DNA from: Teredinibacter franksiae
GTDB lineage: Bacteria > Pseudomonadota > Gammaproteobacteria > Pseudomonadales > Cellvibrionaceae
NCBI RefSeq assembly: GCF_014218805.1
Contig: NZ_JACJUV010000001.1
Location: 2,740,501-2,804,500, forward strand
Reading direction: 5' to 3'
Length of the DNA stretch: 64,000 nucleotides
Shown here: in pieces, positions 36,479-45,475 of the stretch
Layout of the letters: each line of letters opens with the position of its first letter
Position numbering within the stretch: position 1 is the first letter of the stretch
Notes under the pieces: generated by a model
Seen by the model: the letters and a program-made list of their open reading frames with translations, nothing else
What the model was told of the DNA's origin: nothing
Database searches by the model: none
Position numbers and translations under genes: made by a program

Positions 36479-36583
36479 CAAACAGCTCAAGCCGACCTCC
36501 ACTGCGTTGCTCGTTTTGTGCTTAAGCGCTACGCTCGCACAAAACAATCAACTCCGTTCCGGCGGCTTAGCTGGGCGTTAGGT
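36473..36583 (+). other. attC of the 93-residue cassette
   Basis: R'' ATTTAAC, R' GTTAGGT. The cassette start GTTAAAT complements R''. Confidence 0.85.
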
Positions 36584-36588
36584 GATTT

Positions 36589-36852
36589 ATGGCTATGAGT
36601 GGTTCTACCTGGAGAGATCACCCGTTTGTATTGGGAGGAAGATACAGGGCAAATATAAAAATATTGAGCCATCCGAATTCGGAGTTTTCTAAAAATTCAG
36701 TCTATGAGCTTAAGAATATTGGACATAGTCACTACGATTCAGCATCTGTGTTTGCTTTTATTAACGTCGAAAGCGGTAAACTTCAAAGTTGGTGGTGGTT
36801 TGATGATGAGCCAGAAAGCTTATGTGCAGACTATTTCAGTGTTGTCACCTAA
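36589..36852 (+). CDS. small soluble cassette protein, unknown
   Basis: 87 residues (or 85 from the second ATG, 36595). Rich in Ser, Tyr and Trp (LQSWWWFDDEPESL) with a short beta-type first half (LGGRYRANIKILSHP). No signal peptide and no family recognised. The ATG follows the attC by only five bases, so ribosome binding would involve the attC end (GGGCG) or the leader of the transcript. The stop overlaps R''. Confidence 0.62.
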   Translation: MAMSGSTWRDHPFVLGGRYRANIKILSHPNSEFSKNSVYELKNIGHSHYDSASVFAFINVESGKLQSWWWFDDEPESLCADYFSVVT

Positions 36853-36965
36853 CAAAGCTATGCACCGGAAAACAAAAGCTACGCGTTTTTGCGCAACTCG
36901 CGCAAGCGCTCAAACAATAGCACAAAAACACTCCGCTTTCGTTTCCGGTGATAGCGGCGTTATGA
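36847..36965 (+). other. attC of the 87-residue cassette
   Basis: R'' ACCTAAC, R' GTTATGA. The cassette start GTTAGGT complements R''. Confidence 0.85.
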
Positions 36966-37347
36966 GCGCGTTCGAAAATAAATAAAACGAGTCATGTGCT
37001 TGATTTACGGCACGTTGTAGAGGGTCTCTCGGCGTTAAAGTACGTAGGTTCTTTGTATCTCACCAGCTTTGTTCCTGGTGCCAATTGAAAGTTTTATAGG
37101 TGGTGGTAAATGGCACTTCGTATTTAGCCACCGCTTTTATAATATGGGTTTTGCTGGTGGGGTGGTGTATTCGTTCCTGCTGCCATTGGGAAGCTAAAAT
37201 AAAACGTGGTTTTGTTATGGCATATACTGCCGCATCATAACCAGTCGGTCACCCTGACGCTGCATACTCCGCCGTTTTTTGTGCACTCCGCTTCGCTTCA
37301 TTCTTGCACAAAAAGCAGCTCCATATGCAGCGCAGGCTACCTTAGCG
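36960..37347 (+). repeat. non-coding cassette RC3 (type I attC)
   Basis: 388 bases, attC 37235-37353 with R'' TCATAAC, which here exactly complements the start GTTATGA. It appears identical to RC13 (49645-50032), including the loop variant GGCACTTCGT and the CGCATCATAAC junction. Confidence 0.9.
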
Positions 37348-37734
37348 TTATGAGCGCGGTTCGAAAATAAATAAAACGAGTCATGTGCTTGATTTACGGC
37401 ACGTTGTAGCGGGTCTCTCGGCGTTAACGTACGTAGGTTCTTTGTGTCTCGCTAGCTTTGTTCCTGGTGCCAAATAGTCGTTTTATAGGTGGTGGCAAAT
37501 AGCACTTCGCATTTGGCCACCGCTTTTATAGTATGGGGTTTGTTGGTGGGGCGGTGTGTTCTTTCCTGCTGCCATTGGCAAGCTAAAATAAAACGTGGTT
37601 TTGTTGTGGTACTTACTGCCGCCGCATAACCAGTCGCTCCATAAGACGCCAACTGCGCAGTTCGTTTTACGCATTCCGCTTCGCTACATTTTAGCGTAAA
37701 ACAAACTACACAGTAGGCGCTTATGAGCTTAGCG
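37348..37734 (+). repeat. non-coding cassette RC4 (type II attC)
   Basis: 387 bases, attC 37624-37740 of the GCTCCATAAGACGCC type. It appears identical to RC17 (51203-51589). Its second hairpin reads GGTGGCAAAT/ATTTGGCCACC, the C-G version of the T-A pair seen in most copies. Confidence 0.9.
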
Positions 37735-37756
37735 TTAAGTTCCAAATGAGTACGTC

Positions 37757-38053
37757 ATGAGTATCAAAATTGGATGGTTGCTATTCGTTATTGGAGCTGG
37801 TGTTGGCTTTTATTTCCTCGGCGTAACTATATATTTTTATGGGCTCTACTTAATGCAGGCAGATAACCCAGCAAGGTATGAGTATTTAATGGGAGTAGCT
37901 ATTGGAAGCATGTTTGCTTCCCCTGCTTGGTGCGGCGCCGCGATCGGTGCGCATCTTATTCAAACTAAAATACACAAGGTTATGCGGTTTAGCTCGTACA
38001 CAATTTGCGCTCTCATTTCGTTAGTTTTACTGTATTACTTGGTGCTTGGCTAA
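37757..38053 (+). CDS. small cassette membrane protein with three hydrophobic segments
   Basis: 98 residues, almost entirely membrane-embedded: segments at about 5-28 (IGWLLFVIGAGVGFYFLGV), 43-64 (LMGVAIGSMFASPAWCGAA) and 78-97 (YTICALISLVLLYYLVL). No family recognised. ATG 37757 follows AAATGAGTACGTC, where the five-codon frame beginning in the preceding type II attC (MSLALSSK) stops close to the gene start, so the two could be coupled. R'' begins 13 bases after the stop. Confidence 0.68.
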   Translation: MSIKIGWLLFVIGAGVGFYFLGVTIYFYGLYLMQADNPARYEYLMGVAIGSMFASPAWCGAAIGAHLIQTKIHKVMRFSSYTICALISLVLLYYLVLG

Positions 38054-38065
38054 AATGGGTTCAAA

Positions 38066-38176
38066 ACTTAACAAGGTTATCAACCCGACCTCCACTGCGT
38101 TGCTTCGTTTGCGCTTAAACGCTACGCTAGCGCAAACAAATCAACTCCGTTTCGGCGGGTTATAACGGCGTTAAGT
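38066..38176 (+). other. attC of the 98-residue membrane cassette
   Basis: R'' ACTTAAC, R' GTTAAGT. The cassette start GTTAAGT complements R''. Nearly identical to 35645-35755. Confidence 0.85.
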
Positions 38177-38205
38177 GGCAAATTAGCTAAGCGAAATTAC
38201 GTAAT

Positions 38206-38415
38206 ATGGAAAAAATAATTAAAGTCGTTTCGGAGTCTTTGATGACTAATCATCAGTGTTGTTTTTGCGGTGAATCTATCGAAAATGAAGCACTAGTAGC
38301 AATGACGCTAGAACTCGAAGAGGGGCAGCTTCAATCAATGAGTGCGCATGGTTTATGTTTGCAGAAAAGGCTACATCCATCCGTACCATTCATCGCGCCA
38401 GAAGAAATCGAATGA
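38206..38415 (+). CDS. tiny cysteine-containing cassette protein, zinc-binding-like
   Basis: 69 residues. A C-C-x-C-G unit (HQCCFCGESIENEALVAMTL, about 16-35) with a later H-x-x-C (AHGLCLQKR) resembles a treble-clef or zinc-knuckle layout. The end is FIAPEEIE. No family assigned. ATG 38206 has no strong Shine-Dalgarno. The stop lies about 25 bases before R''. Coding status is supported by the cassette position and the cysteine spacing. Confidence 0.62.
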   Translation: MEKIIKVVSESLMTNHQCCFCGESIENEALVAMTLELEEGQLQSMSAHGLCLQKRLHPSVPFIAPEEIE

Positions 38416-38440
38416 GCTACTATGCCCAAAATGAAAGAGC

Positions 38441-38542
38441 ACTTAACAAGTTGCTCCTGCTGATATTTTTTCCGTTACTTCTTTTGTGCTCAATAGCACA
38501 AAAGAATCCACTCCAAAAATACAGCAGAGCAAGGCGTTATGA
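38441..38542 (+). other. attC of the 69-residue cassette
   Basis: R'' ACTTAAC, R' GTTATGA. The cassette start GTTAAGT complements R''. Confidence 0.82.
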
Positions 38543-38924
38543 GCGCGGTTCGAAAATAAATAAAATGAGTCATGTGCTTGATTTACGGCGCGTTGTAGAG
38601 CGTCTCTCGGCGTTAAAGTAAGTCGGTTCTTTGTATCTCACCAGCTTTGTTCCTGGTGCCAAATAGTAGTTTTATAGGTGGTGGTAAATAGCGCTTCGCA
38701 TTTGGCCATCGGTTTTTGTAATATGGGGTTTGTTGGTGGGGCGGTGTGTTCCTTCCTGCTGCCATTGGCAAGCTAAAATAAAACGTGGTTTTGTTGTGGC
38801 GCTTACTGCCGCCGCATAACCAGTTGCTCCATAAGACGCCAACTGCGCAGTTCGTTTTACGCATTCCGCTTCGCTACATTTTAGCGTAAAACAAACTGCA
38901 CAGTAGGCGCTTATGAGCTTAGCG
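38537..38924 (+). repeat. non-coding cassette RC5 (type II attC)
   Basis: 388 bases, attC 38814-38930. The second hairpin is GGTGGTAAAT/ATTTGGCCATCG (a T-G wobble and a weakened outer arm). It is followed directly by RC6. Confidence 0.9.
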
Positions 38925-39314
38925 TTATGAGCGCGGTTCGAAAATAAATAAAACGAGTCATGTGCTTGATTTACGGCACGTTGTAGTGGGTCTCGCGGCG
39001 TTTAAGTAAGTCGGTTCTTTGTATCTCACCAGCTTTGTTCTTGGTGCCAAATTGTAGTTTTATCGGTGGTGGTAAATAGCGCTTCGCATTTAGCCACCGC
39101 TTTTATAATATGGGGTTTGTTGGTGGGATGGTGTGTTCTTTCCTGCTGCCATTGACAAGCTAAAATAAAACGTGGTTTTGTTGTGGTACTTACTGCCGTC
39201 GCATAACCAGTCGGTCACCCTGACGCTGCATACTCCGCCGCTTTTTTGTGCATTCCGCTTCGCTTCATTCTTGCACAAAAAGCAGCTCCATATGCAACGC
39301 AGGCTACCTTAGCG
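38925..39314 (+). repeat. non-coding cassette RC6 (type I attC)
   Basis: 390 bases, attC 39201-39320. I see no difference from RC1 (28703-29092), about 10 kb away. Confidence 0.9.
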
Positions 39315-39821
39315 TTATATGGCTCTGCTTTTTAATTTGTAGTTGCTTTAGGTTTGGTTCTTCGTCTGTAATTTGGTTTGTATTGGTATTTTAGCTTGTT
39401 GTTTAGCGTGGTTCGGCAGGTTAAATTAGCTATCTCGGTCTTGAGTATGGAAATTTACTCTACATGCCTGAACGCAATCAAATAGCGTGACGTTTGTTCT
39501 GCTACCTTGTTCGTTTACGAGTGTCGTGGTAGGTTTGACCATCACAATTAAGGTGTCCGTAGCAGGGAGTGGCTGTCAGGTTTTCCCCGTTCGTTTTTCA
39601 TGTTGTAAACTAAAATGGTAGTGGGCTTGTAGCGTAGTTTTCTATCGCTAGTCGTCAGCAAAGGCTTCACTCGCGTTTCGCAAAGTAGTGTTGTTGCCTA
39701 TCGGAGTTCGCGCACATAACCAGTAGCTGCACCTGACAAATATTGCTGCGCTCGTTTTTGTATGTCGCGTAGCGCCATTTTACAAAAACGCTCTCCGCAA
39801 TATTCGCAGGTGAGCTAAGCG
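39315..39821 (+). repeat. gene-poor cassette family A, copy A2
   Basis: About 507 bases, attC 39714-39827. It begins GTTATATGGCTCTGC like A1 and shares GTCCGTAGCAGGGAGT. Its attC belongs to the same sequence type as those at 28070 and 32446. No conserved frame. Confidence 0.72.
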
Positions 39822-40325
39822 TTATATGTCTCTGCCATTTGTTTTGTTGTTGGTTTAGGTTTGGTGCTTCGTAGGTGATTGAATTTATTTGTAGTGGTAT
39901 TTGAGTTTGTTGCTTCAGGTGGTTTGACTTGTTCAATAAGCTATCTCAGCCTTTAGTATCGCAACTGCATTCTGCAAGCCTGAATGTAGTCAAATAGCGC
40001 GTGGCTTGTTTCGTCACCTTGTTCGTTTGCAGGTGTCGTGGTAGGTTTAACCATCGCAATTATGGAGTCCGTAGCAGGGAGTTGCTGTCAAGTTTCCCCC
40101 GTTTGTTCTTCATGGTGAAAATGGAATTGTAGTGAGAGTGTAGGGCGGTTTCCTATCGCCGGTTGTTGGCAAAGGTTTGCAACGTAGTGTCGCCGTACAA
40201 AGTGGTTCGTCACATAACCAGTTGGTCAAGCAGACCCCCAAAGCTACTCTTCGTTGTTTGCAATTGGCTGCGCCAATGTTATTGCAAACACTCCGTTCCC
40301 GCTTTGGGGGCGGCTTACCAAAGCG
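39822..40325 (+). repeat. gene-poor cassette family A, copy A3
   Basis: About 504 bases, attC 40212-40331 of a different sequence type from A1 and A2. The left part reads GTTATATGTCTCTGCC. Placed directly after A2. No conserved frame. Confidence 0.72.
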
Positions 40326-40346
40326 TTATGCCCTCATATAAAACGC

Positions 40347-40835
40347 ATGAAAATTAAAGAAATCGAAGAAGATAACTGGGGTGGCATCTTGGAAATTCAA
40401 GATGAAGCCTACCATGAAGTTGGTCCGGAAGACTTAGATGTGCTCAAGTCTAAAAAATCCGTATCACCAGAAACTTGCTTTGTCTGCGTTTCAGATCAAG
40501 GGGATGCTTTAGGATATTTGTTGGCGCACCCATGGAGTGGATCTGGGCCACCAAAATTGTTTGAGCCTTTGCCATATATTGGACATAGTGATTCCTTGTT
40601 TCTCCATGACATGGCAGTTAGTTCGCGCTCAATGGGGCAAGGCATAGGCCGCTCAATGATGGCAAAGCTAATAAAAGTTGCTGAACTGAAGGGGGTTAAG
40701 AGAATAACTCTTGTTGCTATCCAAGGCGCGGATAGCTTTTGGTCATTGCTAGGCTTTAAAGCAATTTCAGGGACAAATATATGCTCAAGCTATGGTGAAA
40801 ACGCGGTTTTAATGGAAAAGGTATTAATGGCATAA
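40347..40835 (+). CDS. GNAT-family acetyltransferase cassette
   Basis: 162 residues, complete GNAT fold. The acetyl-CoA pyrophosphate loop is in SSRSMGQGIGRSMMAKLI (Q-x-x-G-x-G type, about 94-111), preceded by the beta-4 strand SLFLHDMAV and followed by ITLVAIQGADSFWSLLGFKA, typical of the second half. The substrate is unknown; cassette GNATs include drug- and protein-modifying enzymes. ATG 40347 is used; an ATG in the attC (40328) runs into a stop and the longer upstream frame crosses the attC. The stop overlaps R''. Confidence 0.9.
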   Translation: MKIKEIEEDNWGGILEIQDEAYHEVGPEDLDVLKSKKSVSPETCFVCVSDQGDALGYLLAHPWSGSGPPKLFEPLPYIGHSDSLFLHDMAVSSRSMGQGIGRSMMAKLIKVAELKGVKRITLVAIQGADSFWSLLGFKAISGTNICSSYGENAVLMEKVLMA

Positions 40836-40904
40836 CAAGGCCAGGCACGCGACTGGCTTTTCTCGCTTCGCTCAAAAAACCAGCGCGTGCTGGCAACGTT
40901 ATGA
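40830..40904 (+). other. short attC of the GNAT cassette
   Basis: R'' GCATAAC, R' GTTATGA, about 75 bases. The stem is made of CACGCGACTGG with CCAGCGCGTG. The cassette start GTTATGC complements R''. Confidence 0.85.
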
Positions 40905-41323
40905 GCTACCAAATGGATGAAGAGCTGAAGCTGCTTATCGAGCAGTTTAACGATACTCAGAAGAAAGCAGTTGACGTACTCGAGCGGGAGTTTGGCTGCA
41001 AGAGACCTGAATCAAATATGGATTTTGTGTCAAGGTGCGCGCCACATATTCGTAACGCAGGCTATGAATGTGGCGGGTACAAAATTCGTCCTCATGGTTA
41101 CGGAATGGAAATAGAGGTTGCTGGTAAAACTATAGATTTCGATTTCGGTATAAATGGTGAGATAGATGGCTTTGATGCTTGGAGATTGTCTTATTTCTCC
41201 CGGAGAAATAACCTTAAAAACAGATTGAAGTCAGAAGAAGATATCAATAGTGCAATTTTAGGCGCTGTAGATTCTGGGCATATCGTAAAATCTGAAGGCC
41301 TAAACTACTACACTCGCTCATAA
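40901..41323 (+). CDS. DUF6896-like cassette protein whose start codon lies in the R' box
   Basis: 140 residues, soluble. The second half (YGMEIEVAGKTIDFDFGING, then EIDGFDAWRLSYF) strongly resembles DUF6896, a small family found in immunity-gene clusters; the first half is a helix (LLIEQFNDTQKKAVDVLERE). The ATG is the ATG of the core site GTTATGA, so joining to the preceding attC supplies the start codon; a second ATG (residue 5, 40913) is an alternative. The stop overlaps R''. The family call is by memory of the D-G-F-D-A-W-R-L signature. Confidence 0.75.
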   Translation: MSYQMDEELKLLIEQFNDTQKKAVDVLEREFGCKRPESNMDFVSRCAPHIRNAGYECGGYKIRPHGYGMEIEVAGKTIDFDFGINGEIDGFDAWRLSYFSRRNNLKNRLKSEEDINSAILGAVDSGHIVKSEGLNYYTRS

Positions 41324-41428
41324 CAAAGCCGTGCACAGCGAGCAATTTTTCCGTCGTTTTTTTGTGGCGGCCGCTACGCTGCCACAAAAAATCAACTACA
41401 AAATTGCCGCGTGACGGCGGCGTTATGA
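41318..41428 (+). other. attC of the DUF6896-like cassette
   Basis: R'' TCATAAC, R' GTTATGA. The cassette start GTTATGA complements R''. Similar in sequence to 30024-30133. Confidence 0.85.
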
Positions 41429-41809
41429 GCGCGGTTCGAAAATAAATAGAACGAGTCATGTGCTTGATTTACGGCGCGTTGTAGAGAGTCTTTCGGCGTT
41501 AAAGTAAGTCGGTTCTTTGTATCTCACCAGCTTTGTTCCTGGTGCCAAATAGTAGTTTTATAGGTGGTGGCAAATAGTACTTCGCATTTAGCCACCGCTT
41601 TTATAGTATGGGGTTTGTTGGTGGGGTGGTGTGTTCGTTCCTGTCGCCATTGGCAAGCTAAAATAAAACGTGGTTTTGTTGTAGCGCCAACCGCCGCCGC
41701 ATAACCAGTCGCTCCATAAGACGCCAACTGCGCAGTTCGTTTTACGCATTCCGCTTCGCTACATCATAGCGTAAAACAAACTACACAGTAGGCGCTTATG
41801 AGCTTAGCG
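41423..41809 (+). repeat. non-coding cassette RC7 (type II attC)
   Basis: 387 bases, attC 41699-41815. The second hairpin is GGTGGCAAAT/ATTTAGCCACC (a C-A mismatch). Confidence 0.9.
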
Positions 41810-41830
41810 TTATGCAAAATCGAGTATCAA

Positions 41831-42253
41831 ATGGAACCTGAAAGAATATTCTTAAAAACTGATTTATTTGAAATCGAACCAAAAGAGGATGAAGAGACAA
41901 ATCCATTCGTATATGGAAAGCAATTCTCTGAATGGTTACGCAGCAAATTTATTGGTCTTGGATACGCCGTAGAAGAAGTGATACCGGAAGACTGGGGTTG
42001 GTGTGTTATGTGTAAGCGCGAACCATACTGGTTATGGGTAGGCTGCTCTAGCATAATGGAAAAGGAATATGAAGAGGGAAATGTGCCAAGCAAAGAAGAT
42101 ATTACTTGGCACTGTTTCGCAGCAGTGGAAGTTCCTTTTTTAAAGCGTATATTCAAAAATATTGATACACGAGAAGGGCTTGCGAAAATTCAGGAAGAGC
42201 TCATATCAATCATAAATGAAGAGCCTCGTTTAAAAGTGGTAAATGAGCCGTAA
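41831..42253 (+). CDS. soluble acidic cassette protein, unknown
   Basis: 140 residues, acidic and Trp-rich (VIPEDWGWCVMCKREPYWLW, about 46-65), no signal peptide. A long helix is predicted near the end (EGLAKIQEELISIINEE). The first residues MEPERIFLKTDLFEIEPKED look like a normal start. The frame also continues upstream without a stop to the ATG of the type II attC (41798), which would add 11 residues starting MSLAL. No family recognised. The stop is just before R''. Confidence 0.68.
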   Translation: MEPERIFLKTDLFEIEPKEDEETNPFVYGKQFSEWLRSKFIGLGYAVEEVIPEDWGWCVMCKREPYWLWVGCSSIMEKEYEEGNVPSKEDITWHCFAAVEVPFLKRIFKNIDTREGLAKIQEELISIINEEPRLKVVNEP

Positions 42254-42254
42254 T

Positions 42255-42371
42255 GCATAACAAAGTGCTCCTGCTGACGTTTTGGTTTACGCTCCTATTT
42301 GTGCATGGCCTTCGGCCATTTCTGCACAAATCTCCACTACAACCAAAACGCAGCAGAGCACGGCGTTATGA
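42255..42371 (+). other. attC of the 140-residue acidic cassette
   Basis: R'' GCATAAC, R' GTTATGA. The cassette start GTTATGC complements R''. Confidence 0.85.
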
Positions 42372-42753
42372 GCGCGGTTCGAAAATAAATGAAATGAGTC
42401 ATGTGCTTGATTTGCGGCACGTTGTAGCGGGTCTCGCGGCCTTAAGGTAAGTAATTTATTTGTATCTCACCAGCTTTGTTCCTGGTGCCAAATAAAAGCT
42501 TTATAGGTGGTGGTAAATAGCACTTCGCATTTGGCCACCGCTTTCATAATATGGAGTTTGTTGGTGGGGTAGTGTGTTCTTTCCTGTTGCCATCGGCAAA
42601 CTAAATTAAAAACGTGGTTTTGTTGTAGCGCCAACCGCCGCCGCATAACCAGTCGCTCCATAAGACGCCTACTGTGCAGTTTGTTTTACGCATTCCGCTT
42701 CGCTACATTTTAGCGTAAAACAAACTACACAGTAGGCGCTTATGAGCTTAGCG
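42366..42753 (+). repeat. non-coding cassette RC8 (type II attC)
   Basis: 388 bases, attC 42643-42759. Second hairpin GGTGGTAAAT/ATTTGGCCACC (T-G wobble). The start of the body varies slightly (AATGAAATGAG). Confidence 0.9.
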
Positions 42754-42769
42754 TTATGAGCTACTAGCG

Positions 42770-43189
42770 ATGAGATTCATTGGAATAATACTAATTATGT
42801 TTTCTTCTTTTTCGTTCGCGAGTGGTGGGCCCAAAGAAGTAACATTAACTCCTGAGTTGGCAGAAACTTTGGGGTTTACTATTAAGGTAAATCCTGAAGG
42901 CCTTGCAACCATGATCGAAATGCAGGGACCACTGGAAAGCCCATCTGGTTGTCCTGCCAAAAGAAGCGGATCATTCCTTCTTGGTTCAAATGGTGAGGAA
43001 TTATTTGTATATATAACCGAGTTGCCAGTGTCCAATTCAAAGCCAGAAGCTATCGGTTACTACACTAATAAATCGCATGAAATGGGTGTGTTTATTGACT
43101 ACTTATGTAAAGGTAAAAAAGTGTTAAAAAGTATCCGGTACTCTGTGCCATCAATTAGCAAATGGCTCATAACAAGGCCATCAAATTGA
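42770..43189 (+). CDS. secreted cassette protein ending inside its attC
   Basis: 139 residues. A signal peptide (about 1-17, MRFIGIILIMFSSFSFA) precedes a mature protein with cysteines in PSGCPAKRS and DYLCKGKK. Beta-rich sequence (LFVYITELPVSN) suggests a small sandwich. The frame runs through R'' and ends at 43189, so the last residues (ITRPSN) are attC-encoded. No family recognised. The IS copy at 43232 sits just behind. Confidence 0.7.
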   Translation: MRFIGIILIMFSSFSFASGGPKEVTLTPELAETLGFTIKVNPEGLATMIEMQGPLESPSGCPAKRSGSFLLGSNGEELFVYITELPVSNSKPEAIGYYTNKSHEMGVFIDYLCKGKKVLKSIRYSVPSISKWLITRPSN

Positions 43190-43231
43190 CCGCTTTACGC
43201 TGCGCTTCAAGCGGCAATTTATGGCGGCGTT
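43167..43231 (+). other. short attC interrupted by the first IS1182-like copy
   Basis: R'' TCATAAC, with a small stem of GACCGCTT and AAGCGGCAATTT. The IS starts directly behind the GTT of R'; the crossover continues as GTTAGAA at 45028. Confidence 0.8.
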
Positions 43232-43285
43232 CAGGCTGTAGAAAAATAGATCTCCTTCGGGATCTAGGCCGATTTTCATAGTAAA

Positions 43286-44068
43286 ATGTCACTTCAGCAG
43301 TTTACTGAGGCGGATATGGCCAACTTCATCGATACAAATATAAATCAAACCGTTTTTCTGGATATCAATTTCCTTGACCAGCTTGGTACGGATAATTTTG
43401 ATTTCTATATGTATACTCTTCTGAATACAGACAAAATTATTGATGGTTTCCTCAGTCGATATAAAAATAGTAATGTTGGCCGCAAGGCCTACCCTCCTGA
43501 GCTTCTCCTTCGCGTTATCTTTAGTGCCTATTATCGAGGAATCACCTCCAGTCGAGTGATTGCTAAGCTATGCACAACTGATTTGACGTTCATGGCCCTG
43601 GCTGTTGGTACCACGCCACACTTTACAACTATTGCAAATTTCGTCTCGGGTAATTGTGAGGCAATTAAGGAGTTGTTTCACAAAATTCTACTCATTTGCG
43701 ATGAGAGTGGTTTAATTGGTAAGGAGCATTTTGCTATTGACGGATGCAAGCTTCCTACCGATGCTTCCAAGCAATGGAGTGGAACCCATCCTGAGCTGGA
43801 AAAGAAGTCTACTAAGATGCGTGCTAGAGCCGAAAGAATCGTGGATAAGCACCTGGAATCGGACTCTACAAAGAATAATCAAAGCGGCCATTATAAAAAG
43901 GATATGCAAACGGTAGAAACCTTGCTAAAGACAGCCGATAAAATTGATGGTTTTCTGGCTGAGAATGAACCTCGTATAGGGCATTCAAAAAGTAAGAAAG
44001 AGGTACAGAGTAACATCACGGATAATGAGTCGTGTAAAATGACCACTAGTAAAGGCACAATTCAATGA
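43286..44068 (+). pseudogene. IS1182-like transposase, N-terminal part up to an in-frame TGA (copy 1)
   Basis: 260 residues of a transposase of the DUF772/DDE_Tnp_1 type. NVGRKAYPPELLLRVIFSAY and RGITSSRVIAKLC (about 60-95) form the DUF772 part, and FAIDGCKLPTDAS (about 149) contains the first catalytic Asp. The frame meets a TGA and then continues in the same phase at ATG 44069. A normal family member is one chain of about 500 residues, and the two pieces add up to 523. Copy 2 encodes the same residues and the same stop. It is either an inactivated lineage or one that depends on readthrough or restart. Confidence 0.85.
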
Positions 44069-44857
44069 ATGGCTTGTGTGACTGCTGCGGACGAGAAGCA
44101 TCAGATTATTATTGAAGCAAGAGCCTTTGGTGTCGGTCAAGAACAGATTACGTTGAAACCGATGGTCGAGAGTATTAAAGACAAATTTGAAGAAGATGTA
44201 TTTTCCGCTGGATGTGTATTAACAGCTGATACAGGATACTGTAGTGAAGATAACCTACAGTTTTTACACGATGAGAATATTAAATCTGTCATACCAGACA
44301 ATCAATTTAGAATGAGAGACCCGGTTTACTCCGACTCAGAAACGTTTAAAGCGCACAAGAAAAAACGGCAGAAAACCAGAACAGATAACAAAAAAACAAG
44401 AGACGTCTTTCCGGGTAGCGAGTTTGTAATTGATTTTGTTAAGAAGGAAGCTGTGTGTCCTAATGGTAAAGAGATGATCTATTTGGGTGATGATTTCGAA
44501 ACTAAAAGTGGACCCCACATGCGATTCCGAGGTTATTTGAAAGACTGCCGAGAATGCCCATTGCAAGAGCAATGTATGCAGAAAGAAGTCAAAAGTCAGG
44601 GGCGACAAATATCAGTTTTAATCGAATCGAAAAGAAGAGTGACACAGTTAGATAAAATGAAAAAGATCATCGATAGTGATGATGGTAAAAAAATGTATAG
44701 CAAGCGAATGTATACAATCGAACCGGTCTTTGGGAATATTTGTAGCAACAAAGGTTTAGACAAGTTGAGCTTGCGAGGGGAAAGCAAGGTGACGGCGCAA
44801 TGGCAGTTGTATTGTATGGTACATAATGCCGAGAAGTTATGGAGGTATGCCACATAG
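44069..44857 (+). pseudogene. IS1182-like transposase, C-terminal part (copy 1)
   Basis: 262 residues in the same phase as the preceding piece and beginning with ATG directly after its TGA. It holds the second catalytic Asp in LTADTGYCSEDN (about 52) and the Glu in YTIEPVFGNI (about 219), with a cysteine group CRECPLQEQC (about 165) common in the family. Without the first piece it lacks a full active site, so it would need readthrough or reassembly in trans. Differs from copy 2 by Lys versus Glu in the KKRQKTRTD stretch and by the final residue. Confidence 0.85.
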
Positions 44858-45045
44858 AGGGGTAGAAAGGGCCAAATGGCGCCCTATATGGCAATATTCG
44901 ATCATTTGTCGATCAGGCAATGTGAAGATTAGCTAGATTCATAATTGTGGTCATATAATGAACGCCTCAGAAAACAATTCAGAGGCGCAAAAAAGTGACG
45001 GTCAAACCCGAATTTTTCTACAGCCTCGTTAGAAGGAATGTGAAA

Positions 45046-45360
45046 ATGAGAATTCTAGTGGCGATATTTCTTCTAGCCTCCAATGCATTAGCGTGTGATA
45101 AAGTCGACGTAATCTCTGAGAATGGAGGCGAAATATTTGTAAGCTGCGACGATATTGTGAAGGCAACAGATGACGATATCGCAGATATTACATACAAGCT
45201 AATTATTAGTGGTCAGTTTGACAATTCCAGTGACTTTTTTATCCACTATACACAAATGCCTGCAGAGTCACCGATTGCTACCTATAACTCCAGGCTTAAT
45301 ACGGTCACGTTCGTTACTACAAAAGGCGCGGCGGCAAGGCAGGTGGTTTTACGTATATGA
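45046..45360 (+). CDS. small secreted cassette protein (copy 2 of 2)
   Basis: Encodes the same 104 residues as 31029-31343 (Sec signal MRILVAIFLLASNALA, two cysteines). The cassette leader GTTAGAAGGAATGTGAAAAT is intact, but the IS1182-like copy lies directly upstream, so transcription from the left must cross the IS. Two indistinguishable copies about 14 kb apart show recent cassette duplication. Confidence 0.72.
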   Translation: MRILVAIFLLASNALACDKVDVISENGGEIFVSCDDIVKATDDDIADITYKLIISGQFDNSSDFFIHYTQMPAESPIATYNSRLNTVTFVTTKGAAARQVVLRI

Positions 45361-45363
45361 ACG

Positions 45364-45475
45364 TTCTAACAAAGCTAGCAAGCAGACCTACGTTTCGGTG
45401 TTTAAATTTATGCCGGTCGCTACGCTGGCATATATTTAAACACCTACACTGCGGCTGCTTCTAGCGGCGTTATGA
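45364..45475 (+). other. attC of the small secreted protein cassette, copy 2
   Basis: R'' TTCTAAC, R' GTTATGA. Same site as 31347-31458 apart from the last bases of R', which belong to the next cassette. Confidence 0.85.

Larger units (their letters stand above)
43232..45026 (+). mobile_element. IS1182-like insertion sequence, copy 1
   Basis: 1795 bases bounded by imperfect terminal repeats (left CAGGCTGTAGAAAAAT, right ATTTTTCTACAGCCT) and by CGTT on both sides (43228-43231 and 45027-45030), taken as a 4-base target duplication. The target is the R' crossover point between two cassettes. A TAGATC/GATCTA hairpin lies inside the left end and a CGCCTC/GAGGCG near-palindrome inside the right end. 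The single transposase frame is split by TGA at 44066. Confidence 0.9.

Noticed and set aside
39667..39936. 89-codon minus-strand frame across A2 and A3
   Set aside because: It spans an attC and two cassettes, so it cannot be a stable gene; no family resemblance.
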